Counted from the stretch's first letter, positions 10,765-22,946 are shown. The stretch: 44,472 bases of DNA from Acidobacteria bacterium RIFCSPLOWO2_12_FULL_67_14b (GCA_001768615.1 MELE01000214.1:2913-47384), one strand, 5' to 3'. Made by a program: numbers and translations. Notes: generated from the sequence alone by a model not told the origin.

Positions 10765-11005
10765 CTTGGGACTCGCCCTTCGGGCTCGTGGGACTCGGCG
10801 CTCCCGCGCCTCGTAGGACTCGACGCTTCGCATCTCGTGGGACTCGGTCCTTCGGACTGTCGTAGGAGTCGCTCGCTCCGCTCGCTCCTTGGGAAGTGCG
10901 TTTTCCCCACGAACGAAGTGAGTCCGACGAGACGCGAAGCGGCGAGTCCCAGGAGTGAGAGCGAAGCCAAACGACTCCCACGAGGCGGCAAAGCCGCCGA
11001 GTCCT
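10765..11005. repeat. Mosaic hairpin array between mnmE and mnmG
   Basis: The region consists of short units of the form gggactcg-X-cttcg-X'-ctcgt, in which X and X' are complementary but differ from unit to unit. The left half runs forward and the right half as reverse complements, around a central aagtgcgttttccccacgaa. The same centre and unit type recur at 27193-27350. It is non-coding; the ORFs called through it are shadows. The remaining 53 bp to mnmG are AT-rich and may hold its promoter. Confidence 0.75.
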
Positions 11006-11058
11006 GGATCAATGTAAGAATGAATGTAGATCTGGCTATAAGTAATACTTATCGATAA

Positions 11059-12909
11059 ATGATAACGATTAGCGAATTAGATGTCATCGTTGTCGGTTCC
11101 GGCCACGCTGGGGTCGAGGCGGCGTGGGCGGCGGCGCGGCTTGGGTGCAGCGTGGGTTTGTGCACGCTTTCGCGCGAAACCGTGGCCCACATGCCGTGCA
11201 ACCCGGCCGTGGGAGGCACCGCCAAGGGTCATTTGGTGCGGGAAATTGACGCGCTGGGTGGGCTCATGGGACGGGCGATTGACGCCACGGGCATCCAGTT
11301 CAAGCTGCTCAACCGCAGCCGCGGCCCGGCGGTGTGGTCGCCGCGGGCGCAGGCGGACAAGCCCCGGTATGGCCAGTGGGTTCGAACAGCGCTCGAGGCC
11401 GAACCGAACATCCACTGGATCATCGGCCGGGCCGGCCGCGTGCTTCTCGAGAGCGGCCGTGTAGCCGGGCTCGCGCTGGAGGACGGCTCGGTTCATCGCT
11501 GCCGATCGCTGGTCATCACGACCGGTACGTTCCTGAACGGGCTGATCCACGTCGGGCCGGAGAAGCGTCAGGCCGGACGGGCCGATGAGCCGCCGTCGAA
11601 GGACCTGGCCGAATCCATCAAGGCGCTGGGAATGCGATGGGGCCGGTTGAAGACGGGGACGCCTCCGCGCCTGGCGAGGCGTTCGATCGACTTCGCTGGT
11701 GGCGTGAAAAGGGGCGTGTTCCACGTGGAACACGGCGATGCCGACCCCATTCCATTCTCCTTTACCGCCACCGAGCCGCCACGGAACCAGATCGCCTGCC
11801 ACCTGATGCATACCACCGGGCGGGTTCACGAGCTCGTGCGCAGCAGCATCCACCAGTCGCCGCTCTTCAACGGCCAGATCGCGGGAATCGGTCCGCGCTA
11901 CTGCCCGTCGCTCGAGGACAAGGTGATGCGCTTCCCAGACCGCGAGCGCCACCAGCTGTTTCTCGAGCCCGAAGGCCTCGACGTCGAAGAGATCTACGTC
12001 AACGGCTTCTCGATGAGCCTGCCCGCCCAGACGCAGGAACAACTGGTCCACGCCCTCCCCGGCCTTGAATCCGCCGAGATCCTGCGCCCGGGATACGCCG
12101 TCGAATACGACTTCGTCCAGCCCACGGAATTGCGATCGTCGCTCGAAACGCACCGCGTGCCCGGGCTGTTCTTCGCCGGGCAGATCAACGGGACCTCGGG
12201 ATACGAAGAGGCGGCCGGGCAGGGGTTGCTCGCGGGAATCAACGCGACACAGTCGGTCCTCGGCTGCGAACCGTTGGTGCTCGGTCGAAACGAAGCCTAC
12301 CTCGGCATCATGGTGGACGACCTCATCACCAGGGGCTGCCTCGAGCCGTACCGGATGTTCACCTCACGCGCCGAATACCGCCTGCTGCTGCGAACCGACA
12401 ACGCCGACCTGAGGCTCACGCCCCGAGGGCGCCGGATTGGGCTCGTCGGCGACGACCGCTGGGATCGGTTCGAACGTCGCCGCGCCCGGTTCGACGCCAA
12501 TCTCGATCGGCTCCAGCGGAGCTGGGTCCGCGTCGACGGCGGCGCCCGCGTGCCGGCTTCACAGGCGCTTCGCCGCCCGGAGCTGACGCTCGAGGGGCTG
12601 ATCGCAGCGGGGGACGTGGCGATCGAAACCGTCGAAAACGATCGCCTGCTCGACGTCACGTCGGTGCAGACCGCGGTCAAATATGAGGGCTATCTCGTCC
12701 GACAGGAACAGGCGGTCACCCGCGCCCAGGGCGCCGAGCGCCGGCGCATTCCCGAGGGGTTCCCCTTCGAACGCGTCCCGGGGCTCTCGCGTGAAATGGT
12801 CCAGCGCTTCTCCGAGACCCGCCCCGAAACCCTGGGCCAGGCCCAGCGGATCCCCGGCGTCACCCCAGCCGCCGTCGCCGTCGTGGGGGCCTACCTCGAT
12901 CGGTTTTAG
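11059..12909 (+). CDS. mnmG: tRNA uridine-5-carboxymethylaminomethyl modification enzyme MnmG (GidA)
   Basis: This 616-aa FAD protein partners MnmE in forming cmnm5U34 on tRNA. The Rossmann motif VVGSGHAGVEAAWAAARLG lies at about 10-28. HMPCNPAVGGTAKGHLVREI and LKTGTPPRL are family signatures. The C-terminal helical domain ends IPGVTPAAVAVVGAYLDRF, as expected. ATG at 11059 follows an AT-rich leader. A parS-like palindrome lies inside the gene (11717-11732). It is followed by a 208-bp repeat-bearing gap and rsmG. Confidence 0.97.
   Translation: MITISELDVIVVGSGHAGVEAAWAAARLGCSVGLCTLSRETVAHMPCNPAVGGTAKGHLVREIDALGGLMGRAIDATGIQFKLLNRSRGPAVWSPRAQADKPRYGQWVRTALEAEPNIHWIIGRAGRVLLESGRVAGLALEDGSVHRCRSLVITTGTFLNGLIHVGPEKRQAGRADEPPSKDLAESIKALGMRWGRLKTGTPPRLARRSIDFAGGVKRGVFHVEHGDADPIPFSFTATEPPRNQIACHLMHTTGRVHELVRSSIHQSPLFNGQIAGIGPRYCPSLEDKVMRFPDRERHQLFLEPEGLDVEEIYVNGFSMSLPAQTQEQLVHALPGLESAEILRPGYAVEYDFVQPTELRSSLETHRVPGLFFAGQINGTSGYEEAAGQGLLAGINATQSVLGCEPLVLGRNEAYLGIMVDDLITRGCLEPYRMFTSRAEYRLLLRTDNADLRLTPRGRRIGLVGDDRWDRFERRRARFDANLDRLQRSWVRVDGGARVPASQALRRPELTLEGLIAAGDVAIETVENDRLLDVTSVQTAVKYEGYLVRQEQAVTRAQGAERRRIPEGFPFERVPGLSREMVQRFSETRPETLGQAQRIPGVTPAAVAVVGAYLDRF
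11717..11732. other. parS-like site in mnmG
   Basis: TGTTCCACGTGGAACA is a perfect 16-bp palindrome and a close variant of the ParB site TGTTTCACGTGAAACA. It lies about 2.2 kb before parAB and is read in frame as VFHVEH. Confidence 0.75.
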
Positions 12910-12919
12910 GTTCGAGCAA

Positions 12920-13098
12920 TCCCCAGATCACGAGCTTCAACAGGAGATCATGGGACCACGAGAATCAGGAGGAAGAATATTCTCCTGCGCGGCTCTCGCC
13001 GGGCGATCAAGAACTCAAACAGGAGGTCGGAAGGCCACGAGCACAAAGAGAAGATTCTTTCTCGTGAGTCTCGTGATCTCCTGATCTCCTGTTAAAGA
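12920..13098. repeat. Inverted repeat of 'caggagatca' type between mnmG and rsmG
   Basis: The 208-bp gap holds caggagatcatggg and ccacgagaatcaggagg on the left, and tctcgtgatctcctgatctc on the right, which are imperfectly complementary. The region can form a long broken hairpin. No gene is supported. The end (tctcctgttaaagaatg) may contain the rsmG promoter. Confidence 0.5.
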
Positions 13099-13117
13099 AT
13101 GTGTTGAAATCCCCCCC

Positions 13118-13777
13118 GTGGCCAATCGGGAGTTCCGGGATCGTCTGAAGCGTCGCGCGAAGGCGGCCGGCGTCTCCCTCGAAGCCACGCTGATTGAATC
13201 GCTCGAGACCTACTACCAGCTCCTCGCGAAGTGGAACGCGAAGATCAACCTCACCGCCTTCAAGCTCACGCCCTCGGGAGAAGACGATGCGATCGATCGA
13301 CTTCTGATCGAGCCCGTGGTCGCGGCGCGCTACGTGCCCGACGCCGCGCGCACGCTGCTCGACGCAGGATCGGGCGGCGGCTCGCCCGCGCTGCCTCTCA
13401 AGCTCGCGTGCCCGCATCTGCACCTGCGAATGGTGGAAGTGAAAACACGCAAGGCGGTCTTCCTGCGCGAAGCGGTTCGAACGCTCGGCCTGCGCGATGC
13501 CGAAGTCGAAACCGCCAGGTTCGAAGAGTTGCTGCCTCGAGCGGAGCTGCACGAGTCACTCGACCTGGTGTCAATCCGCGCGGTGCGAATCGAAACGCGG
13601 ACGCTCCTCACACTGCAGGCGTTCCTGCGCACGGGTGGAAGACTGCTCCTTTTCAGAGGACCCGGTGGGATCGATCTCGAAGCCTCCGCGCCGCCGCCGC
13701 TCACGTGGATGGCCACATACCCGCTCGTTGACTCCCTTCACAGCAAACTTGTCGTCCTGAGCAAGACGCGCGTTTGA
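13118..13777 (+). CDS. rsmG: 16S rRNA (guanine-N7) methyltransferase RsmG (GidB)
   Basis: This 219-aa SAM-dependent enzyme methylates G527 of 16S rRNA (E. coli numbering). It starts at GTG 13118. Family signatures are YYQLLAKWNAKINLTAFK, the SAM-binding LLDAGSGGGSPALPLK, and VEVKTRKAVFLREA. The length is normal. It sits in the classical mnmG-rsmG-parA-parB order. Loss of this gene in other bacteria gives low-level streptomycin resistance. Confidence 0.93.
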   Translation: MANREFRDRLKRRAKAAGVSLEATLIESLETYYQLLAKWNAKINLTAFKLTPSGEDDAIDRLLIEPVVAARYVPDAARTLLDAGSGGGSPALPLKLACPHLHLRMVEVKTRKAVFLREAVRTLGLRDAEVETARFEELLPRAELHESLDLVSIRAVRIETRTLLTLQAFLRTGGRLLLFRGPGGIDLEASAPPPLTWMATYPLVDSLHSKLVVLSKTRV

Positions 13778-13804
13778 ATCGGCCGGGCACACTGCGCAAA
13801 TCTG

Positions 13805-13820
13805 TGTTCCACGTGGAACG
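13805..13820. other. parS-like site upstream of parA
   Basis: TGTTCCACGTGGAACG matches the parS palindrome at 15 of 16 positions relative to the perfect copy in mnmG. It lies 62 bp before the parA start, in the 104-bp rsmG-parA gap. That gap also has a TATATT hexamer and a GGTC-AATA-GACC dyad. Confidence 0.75.
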
Positions 13821-13881
13821 AACATGCAATATCCTTTAGTTCGCCAACAGCTATATTGTCGTTTAGGTCAATAGACCGCAA

Positions 13882-14670
13882 ATGGCCAAGATCATCGCCG
13901 TCACAAACCAGAAAGGCGGGGTCGGAAAGACCACCACCGCCATCAACCTTGCCGCCGCCCTCGCCATTTCCGGGCGAACGGTCCTGCTCGTCGACTGCGA
14001 CCCACAGGGAAACGCCACCAGCGGTGTGGGGATGAAAGGCCAGCGGGCCGCCGGAGGAACCATCTATGAAGCCCTCACCCAGGCCGCAGATGACGCGGAC
14101 CGTTTCACCCTCCCGACGATGATCGATCGTCTCAGCCTGATTCCCGCGACGCGCGATCTCTCGGGCGCGGAGATCGAGTTGATCTCGGTCTCCGAGCGCG
14201 AGCGCCGCCTCGAGCGGCTGCTCGAGCCGCAGCGCGACCGCTTCGACTACATCATCATCGACTCGCCGCCTTCGCTCGGCCTGCTCACGCTCAATGCCCT
14301 CGTCGCCGCCGACCGCGTGCTCATTCCCTTGCACTGCGAATACTTCGCGCTCGAAGGTCTCGCCGACCTCGTCTCCACCATGCGGCGCGTGCGCGCCGCC
14401 CTCAACCCGGGCCTCGACATCGAGGGCGTCCTGCTGACGATGAACGACGAGCGCACCAACCTCGGCCAGCAGGTCTCGCGCGACGTGCGCGAGTTCTTCA
14501 AGGACAAGGTCTATCGCACCGTCATCCCGCGCAACGTGCGCCTCGCCGAAGCGCCCAGTCACGGCCTGCCGGCCGTGACCTACGATCCGAAATCCCGCGG
14601 CGCCGACGCCTACTTCGCGTTTGCGAACGAAGTGCTCGAACGCAACCAACTCGCTCCGGCCGTAAGCTGA
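13882..14670 (+). CDS. parA: Chromosome partitioning ATPase ParA (Soj)
   Basis: This 262-aa protein begins MAKIIAVTNQKGGVGKTTTA with the deviant Walker A KGGVGKTT. It then carries VLLVDCDPQGNATSG and YIIIDSPPSLGLLTLNAL. It is a MinD/ParA-type ATPase that moves ParB-parS complexes over the nucleoid. The length and tail are typical of chromosomal Soj. A parS-like site lies directly upstream. The 37-bp gap to parB is a direct-repeat tract. Confidence 0.97.
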   Translation: MAKIIAVTNQKGGVGKTTTAINLAAALAISGRTVLLVDCDPQGNATSGVGMKGQRAAGGTIYEALTQAADDADRFTLPTMIDRLSLIPATRDLSGAEIELISVSERERRLERLLEPQRDRFDYIIIDSPPSLGLLTLNALVAADRVLIPLHCEYFALEGLADLVSTMRRVRAALNPGLDIEGVLLTMNDERTNLGQQVSRDVREFFKDKVYRTVIPRNVRLAEAPSHGLPAVTYDPKSRGADAYFAFANEVLERNQLAPAVS

Positions 14671-14706
14671 AAGCCGAGAGCTGATAGCCGAGAGCTGAGA
14701 GCTGAC
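14671..14706 (+). repeat. Simple repeat 'agctgatagccgag' before parB
   Basis: Tandem copies of an 8-9 base unit (agccgagagctgatagcc) fill the parA-parB gap right up to the parB ATG. Relatives precede atpH and atpA, and lie inside mfd. Confidence 0.7.
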
Positions 14707-14707
14707 C

Positions 14708-15598
14708 ATGGAGAAACGACCCGCCCTGGGCAAGGGCCTGAGCGCCCTCATTCCCGACGCCGGCGACGCGCTGATGTCGTCGCGCGCCTCGCTCGACGTC
14801 GACATCGACCTGCTCGAGCCGAACCACTACCAGCCGCGCGGGCCGATGGACGATGCGAAGCTGGAGGAGCTCGCGCGGTCCATCCGATCGAACGGCGTGA
14901 TCCAGCCGATCGTCGTGCGCCGCGTGCTGTCCGGTGGCGCCGGCCGCGACCGCTACCAGATCATCGCCGGCGAGCGCCGCTGGCGCGCGGCCCAGCGCGC
15001 GCAGCTCACCAGGGTCCCGATCGTGATCAAGGACGTCGGGGCGGACGACAAGAAGCGCCTGCTCGCGATGGCGCTCGTCGAGAACATCCAGCGCGAAGAC
15101 CTCAATCCGATGGAAGCCGCCGCCGGTTACCAGCGGCTCGTCGACGAGTTCCACTTGAAGCAGGACGACATCGCCGCCCAGGTCGGGAAGGATCGCGCGA
15201 CGGTCGCCAACTACCTCCGGCTGCTCAAGCTCCCCGAAGAAGTGCGCGGCGACGTCGCCTCAGGCGCGCTCTCGATGGGCCACGCCCGCGCCATCGTCGC
15301 GCTCACCACGGAAGCGGACCAGCGCCGGCTCGCGCGGGACGTCGTGGCGCGCGGGCTCTCGGTGCGGGAAACCGAGGCGCTCGTGAAGCGCGATCTCGAC
15401 CGGATGGGCCCCGCGAAAGACAAGAAGACGGGCGCGAAGAAGGACGTGCACACGCGCGCCGCCGAAGAGCAGCTGCGGCTGTCGCTCGGCACGCCGGTCG
15501 AGATCAAACGAAGGGGCAAGGGCGGCACGATCGCGATCGCGTTCACGAACGAGAACGAGCTGCAGCGGATCTACGAGTACCTGACCGACAGAAAATGA
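14708..15598 (+). CDS. parB: Chromosome partitioning protein ParB (Spo0J)
   Basis: This 296-aa CTPase-fold DNA-binding protein nucleates at parS. It starts MEKRPALGKGLSALIPDAGD, the normal ParB opening with its ParA-stimulating basic tail. Further motifs are NHYQPRG, the CTP-binding box GERRWRAAQRA, ENIQREDLNPMEAA, and the helix-turn-helix DDIAAQVGKDRATVANYL. The C-terminal dimerisation segment is present. It is followed by a 20-bp hairpin and a T-rich stretch. Confidence 0.97.
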   Translation: MEKRPALGKGLSALIPDAGDALMSSRASLDVDIDLLEPNHYQPRGPMDDAKLEELARSIRSNGVIQPIVVRRVLSGGAGRDRYQIIAGERRWRAAQRAQLTRVPIVIKDVGADDKKRLLAMALVENIQREDLNPMEAAAGYQRLVDEFHLKQDDIAAQVGKDRATVANYLRLLKLPEEVRGDVASGALSMGHARAIVALTTEADQRRLARDVVARGLSVRETEALVKRDLDRMGPAKDKKTGAKKDVHTRAAEEQLRLSLGTPVEIKRRGKGGTIAIAFTNENELQRIYEYLTDRK

Positions 15599-15608
15599 GA
15601 CCACGAAG

Positions 15609-15631
15609 ACCACGAAGATCTTCGTGGTTTC
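15609..15631 (+). terminator. Hairpin after parB
   Basis: ACCACGAAGATCTTCGTGGT is a perfect 20-bp palindrome followed by TTTCC. It is preceded by the direct repeat gaccacgaa. It may terminate parAB or attenuate into selD, whose ATG lies 19 bp downstream. Confidence 0.45.
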
Positions 15632-15647
15632 CTTTGGTGGAGCGGTG

Positions 15648-16694
15648 ATGACACAGCAACAAAGGCGCCGGCTGACCGAGATGGTCAGCTGCGCCGGTTG
15701 AGCGAGCAAACTCGCCGCAGGCGAGCTCGCTCAGGTCCTGAGCGGCATTCCGGTACAAACCGATCCACGCATTCTGGTCGACTACAGGACTGCGGACGAT
15801 GCCGGTGTGTACGCGTGGGAGTCGGGACCGGCGCTGGTGCAGACCGTCGACTTCTTCACGCCGATCGTGGACGACCCGTACGTGTACGGGCAAATCGCGG
15901 CGGCCAATTCCCTGAGCGACGTGTACGCGATGGGCGGGCGGCCGCTGACGGCGCTGGCCATCGCCGCGTTTCCGCAAGACGATGTCGACACCGGCACCAT
16001 CGCGGCGATCTTCCGTGGCGGTTTCGACAAGCTGCGCGAAGCCGGCGTGGCGCTGCTCGGCGGGCACACCGTGCAGGATCGCGAGATCAAGTTCGGCTAC
16101 GCGGTGACCGGCGCCATCGATCCGAGGCGCATCCTCACCAACGCCGGCGCGCGGGTCGGCGATCGGTTGATCCTCACCAAGCCTCTCGGCACCGGCATCG
16201 TCGGCACCGCGATCAAGTTCGGCCGGGCGCCGGCCGGCGTCGTGGAGCGCGCGGTCGAATCGATGCGCACGTTGAACAGGGCCGCGGCTGAAGCCGTCGC
16301 CGGGATGACCGCCGTCCACGCGTGCACCGACATTACGGGGTTTGGCCTGATCGGCCACGCGTCCCAGATGGCCGCCGCGAGCGGCGTGACCATGGCGATC
16401 GAGGCGAGCACCATCCCCGTGATCGAGGGCGTGCTCGACCTGGTGGGCGCCAACAAGTCCGGGGGGACGACCACCAACCGCGAGCATTTCGGAGGGGGCG
16501 TCGAGTTCGGCCCGGATGTGCCCGCCGCCCTCCCGGACCTGGCCTTCGACCCCCAAACGTCGGGGGGCTTGCTGATCGCGGTTTCGGCCGAGGCCGCCAG
16601 ATTGGCCTTTGCGGCGATTGAGAAGGCAGGAGTCCCTGCCAGATTCGTCGGGAAAGTCGAACCCGAGTCGACGCTCCGGATCCGAATCGCCTAA
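15648..16694 (+). CDS. selD: Selenophosphate synthetase SelD, itself a selenoprotein (in-frame UGA)
   Basis: SelD makes selenophosphate from selenide and ATP, the selenium donor for tRNA-Sec and selenouridine. The track starts it at 15807, but the same frame reads back through a TGA at 15699-15701 to ATG 15648. The extended start gives MTQQQRRRLTEMVSCAG, then UGA, then ASKLAAGELAQVLSGIP. This is the known active-site context where SelD has Cys or Sec (GU/C..K). With Sec18 and Lys21 the protein is 348 aa, the normal length. Further signatures are TVDFFTPIVDDPYVYGQIAA, SDVYAMGGRP, LLGGHTVQD and DPQTSGGLLIA. A strong hairpin begins at the UGA. No selA, selB or tRNA-Sec is in the window. Confidence 0.93.
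15699..15733 (+). promoter_or_regulatory. Candidate bacterial SECIS hairpin in selD
   Basis: UGAGCGAG (15699-15706) pairs perfectly with CUCGCUCA (15726-15733). An inner CUCGCC (15711-15716) pairs with GGCGAG (15720-15725) across a GCA loop, leaving a CAAA bulge on the 5' side. The position directly at and after the UGA is right for a SelB-recognised SECIS. The small apical loop lacks an obvious GU, so the exact fold is uncertain. Confidence 0.7.
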
Positions 16695-16821
16695 TTAGGG
16701 CTTTTGACCTAATCACGTTTGGCGCACTCGGCACCAAGCACCCCGAGGCACCCGCCCTTAGGCACACCAGGCACCGTACGCACCCTAGGCACCTTAGTTT
16801 GGGCGTGATAGTCTTAATTGT
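16695..16821 (+). repeat. selD-atp gap with degenerate 'GGCACC' repeats
   Basis: A weak dyad ATTAGG/CCTAAT (16694-16713) follows selD. About ten degenerate copies of a gcacc-containing unit (gaggcacccgcccttaggca) come next. The atp promoter should lie here, but no convincing -35/-10 pair is seen. Confidence 0.45.
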
Positions 16822-17247
16822 TTGTTAACTCCCGATATCACCACGCTCTGGGTCGTCGGATTCCTGCTTCTGTGCACCTTCCTGCTCAACGCGCTGGTGT
16901 TCAAGCCGATCCTCCAGGTGATCGATCAGCGGTCGACCGCGGTCCGCGGCGCCCGCGAGCTTGCCGAGTCCGCCTCGCAGAAAGCCGGCGCGGCGGCGGC
17001 CGAATACGATCGGACGCTCAACAGCGCGCGGGGCGAGGTCTATCGTCAGATGGACGACGTACGCAAGGCCGCGCTCGACAAGCGGGCGACGTTGCTCTCG
17101 TCGACGCGAGCGACCATCGAGCAGGAACTCGAGACGGCGGCCGCGCGCGTGCAGCAGGAATCGGTAGCGGCGCGCGCCACGCTCAACCGCGACGCGTCAA
17201 GCCTGGCCGGCGCCATCGTGACGCGCGTGCTGGGTCGTGCTTCCTAA
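16822..17247 (+). CDS. ATP synthase F0 subunit b' (AtpF-like, first copy)
   Basis: This 141-aa protein starts at TTG 16822 (no ATG in frame before the membrane segment). It has one N-terminal membrane helix (LWVVGFLLLCTFLLNALVF, about 9-27), the FKPIL.VIDQR boundary typical of b subunits, and a long Ala/Glu/Arg-rich helix forming the peripheral stalk. It is shorter than the second b-type gene just downstream, fitting a b/b' heterodimer. The start has no clear Shine-Dalgarno site. The absence of a and c subunit genes next to it is notable. Confidence 0.85.
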   Translation: MLTPDITTLWVVGFLLLCTFLLNALVFKPILQVIDQRSTAVRGARELAESASQKAGAAAAEYDRTLNSARGEVYRQMDDVRKAALDKRATLLSSTRATIEQELETAAARVQQESVAARATLNRDASSLAGAIVTRVLGRAS

Positions 17248-17260
17248 GCAACAAGGGTGA

Positions 17261-17911
17261 ATGGGACCTCGTAACGTGACGAACACATTCCTCGCCGCTT
17301 GTGAATTAAAGCGCAAAGTATTGGCGACCCTGTTTCTCACGGGCGTTGTCGCGACTTGTGCCTTCGCACAAGAACATGCACCCGCTGCACCCGGTGCACA
17401 TGATGCACCCGAGGCACACGCCTTGAGCATCACCGACATGATCCTCGGCCTCGGCTGGCCCCTTGCCAACTTCGCGATCTTCATCGGCGTCCTCTATTAC
17501 TTCCTGAACCAGCCGATCCGCGACTACCTCGCCGGCCGCAGCGCGACCATCCGCAAGGACCTGGTCGAAGCCGCGGAACTGAGGGCCTCGGCGAACGCCC
17601 AGCTCGCCGCCATCGAACAGAAGCTCCAGGCGCTGCCCGGCGAGCTCGACGCGCTGCGCACCCGCGGCGCCGCCGAGATCGCCGCCGAAGAGAAGCGCAT
17701 CGCCGCCGCCGCGGCCGCCGAGCGCGACCGCTTGCTCGAGCAGACGCGCCGCGAAATCGATCTGCAGGTCCGGCTCGCGAAGAAAGAGATCCTGGAACAC
17801 GCGGCGGATCTCTCGGTGCAACTGGCAACCGAGCGGATCAAGAAGGAAGTGACTCCGGAAGATCAGTCGCGCCTGGTCGATCGCTATCTCGATCAAGTCA
17901 AGAAGAGTTGA
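17261..17911 (+). CDS. atpF: ATP synthase F0 subunit b with N-terminal signal-like segment
   Basis: This 216-aa protein begins with a basic then hydrophobic stretch ending ATCAFAQEHA, which looks like a cleavable signal. A His/Ala/Pro-rich linker and a second membrane helix (WPLANFAIFIGVLYYFLNQP, about 67-86) follow. The rest is a long stalk helix rich in Ala, Glu and Lys. Double N-terminal hydrophobic segments are seen in b subunits of several Acidobacteriota and related phyla. ATG 17261 is chosen; GTG 17276 is an alternative. It follows b' by 13 bp and precedes atpH, so it is part of the same operon. Confidence 0.88.
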   Translation: MGPRNVTNTFLAACELKRKVLATLFLTGVVATCAFAQEHAPAAPGAHDAPEAHALSITDMILGLGWPLANFAIFIGVLYYFLNQPIRDYLAGRSATIRKDLVEAAELRASANAQLAAIEQKLQALPGELDALRTRGAAEIAAEEKRIAAAAAAERDRLLEQTRREIDLQVRLAKKEILEHAADLSVQLATERIKKEVTPEDQSRLVDRYLDQVKKS

Positions 17912-17940
17912 GAGCCGAAAGCTGAGAGCTGAACGCTGAC
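17909..17940 (+). repeat. Simple repeat before atpH
   Basis: The tract gagagccgaaagctgagagc and related units fill the atpF-atpH gap up to the ATG. It belongs to the same family as the tracts before parB and atpA. Confidence 0.65.
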
Positions 17941-18486
17941 ATGTCCTTGAGAACCTCGGCCAACCGGTACGCCAAAGCGCTCTTCGACGTCGCGCTCGAG
18001 GAGAAGAACGACCTCGCGCAGGTCGACCGCGACCTGCAGGCTGTCGTGGGGATGATGCAGGCCAGCCCCGACCTGGCGCAGGCCGCCGGCCGCGCCGGCG
18101 TGACCGAGGCCGAGCGCAAGTCGTTGATGGAAGCCGTGGCGACCGCGATGGGCCTGTCGTCGCCGGTCAAGAAGCTGCTGGTCCTGCTGGCCGCAAGCCG
18201 GAAACTGAACCTGGCTCCGGATCTCGCCGGCGCGTACCGCGAACGGCTGCTCGCGCACCAGAACATCGTGCGCGCCGAGGTGGCCAGCGCGGCGCCGCTG
18301 TCGCCGGAGAAGACCAAGGCGCTCGAAGAGAGCCTCGCGAAGGTCACGGGCAAGAAGGTCGATCTCTCGGTCAGCGTCGATCCCGAGCTGCTCGGTGGCA
18401 TCGTCGCGCGGATTGGCAGCACGGTGTACGACGGCAGCGTGAAGACACAGCTGGCACGCATGCGCCAGCAGTTGGTGGAGAAATAA
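17941..18486 (+). CDS. atpH: ATP synthase F1 subunit delta
   Basis: This 181-aa subunit links F1 to the b stalk (OSCP-type). It opens MSLRTSANRYAKALFDVALE, the family hallmark, and ends with ARIGSTVYDGSVKTQLARMR, the conserved C-terminal motif (GG...G....D.S....L..L). The length is typical. It lies between the b subunit and atpA, both gaps being simple-repeat tracts. Confidence 0.95.
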   Translation: MSLRTSANRYAKALFDVALEEKNDLAQVDRDLQAVVGMMQASPDLAQAAGRAGVTEAERKSLMEAVATAMGLSSPVKKLLVLLAASRKLNLAPDLAGAYRERLLAHQNIVRAEVASAAPLSPEKTKALEESLAKVTGKKVDLSVSVDPELLGGIVARIGSTVYDGSVKTQLARMRQQLVEK

Positions 18487-18531
18487 GAAAGCCGAAAGCT
18501 GAAAGCCGAAAGCTGAAAGCTGAGACCTGAG
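18487..18531 (+). repeat. Simple repeat before atpA
   Basis: Five or so copies of a gaaagccgaaagctgaaagc type unit run to the atpA ATG at 18532. No separate GGAGG-like ribosome site is visible; the purine-rich repeat itself may serve. Confidence 0.7.
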
Positions 18532-20067
<1,536 letters not shown>

Positions 20068-20104
20068 GGAAGGCAGAAGGCAGAAGGCAGAAGGCAAAAA
20101 GTAA
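20068..20104 (+). repeat. 'gaaggca' tandem repeat before atpG
   Basis: Four tandem copies of the 7-mer gaaggca lie between the atpA stop and the atpG ATG. The same 7-mer precedes atpC (22487-22509). GAAGG-rich units could act as ribosome-binding sequence. Confidence 0.7.
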
Positions 20105-22485
<2,381 letters not shown>

Positions 22486-22486
22486 C

Positions 22487-22509
22487 AAGGCAGAAGGCAG
22501 AAGGCAGAA
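22487..22509 (+). repeat. 'ggcagaa' tandem repeat before atpC
   Basis: aggcagaaggcagaaggcag fills the atpD-atpC gap. It is the same unit as the tract before atpG. Confidence 0.65.
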
Positions 22510-22510
22510 C

Positions 22511-22921
22511 ATGGCGTTGCCCACGAAACTGACGCTGCACATCGTGTCGCCCGACCAGTCCATCTCGCAGGAGGTGGACGAGGTCTCGCTGCCCGGCAGC
22601 GAAGGCGACTTCGGCGTGCTGCCCGGGCACACGCCGTTCTTCACGTCGCTGCGGACCGGCGCCATGTGGTACCGGCAGGGATCGGACAAGCACTTCCTGG
22701 CGGTGTCGGTGGGTTTCGTGGAAGTGCTGCCCGGCGCGGTGTCGGTGCTCGCGCAGGTGGCCGAGCGCGCCGAGGACCTGGACCAGGCCCGCGCCGAGGC
22801 CGGGATGACGCGCGCCGAGGAAGTGTTCCAGGCCCTGCCCCACGAGATCGATTTCGAGCGCGCGCGGCTGGCCATGCTCCGTACGCTTCAGCAGCTGCAG
22901 GCGGAAAGCCGGAAGATGTAG
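22511..22921 (+). CDS. atpC: ATP synthase F1 subunit epsilon
   Basis: This 136-aa subunit forms the foot of the rotor and regulates hydrolysis. It starts MALPTKLTLHIVSPDQSISQ. The beta-sandwich motif LPGSEGDFGVLPGHTPF is the family hallmark, and two C-terminal helices follow (RAEEVFQALPHEIDFERARL). The TAG stop is part of the GTAG that opens a REP hairpin. It ends the atp block. Confidence 0.95.
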   Translation: MALPTKLTLHIVSPDQSISQEVDEVSLPGSEGDFGVLPGHTPFFTSLRTGAMWYRQGSDKHFLAVSVGFVEVLPGAVSVLAQVAERAEDLDQARAEAGMTRAEEVFQALPHEIDFERARLAMLRTLQQLQAESRKM

Positions 22922-22940
22922 TGTCCGGCTGTAGCCGGAC
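22918..22940 (+). repeat. GTAG-REP hairpin after atpC
   Basis: GTAG, T, then GTCCGGCT-GT-AGCCGGAC. The TAG is the atpC stop. The element fills the 25-bp gap to the next gene and could act as an operon-end hairpin. Confidence 0.75.
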
Positions 22941-22946
22941 CCTGTG

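Noticed and set aside
10765-11005. Possible CRISPR array
   Set aside because: Units are short, unequal and internally palindromic with no constant repeat plus unique spacers of regular size, and no cas genes are near.
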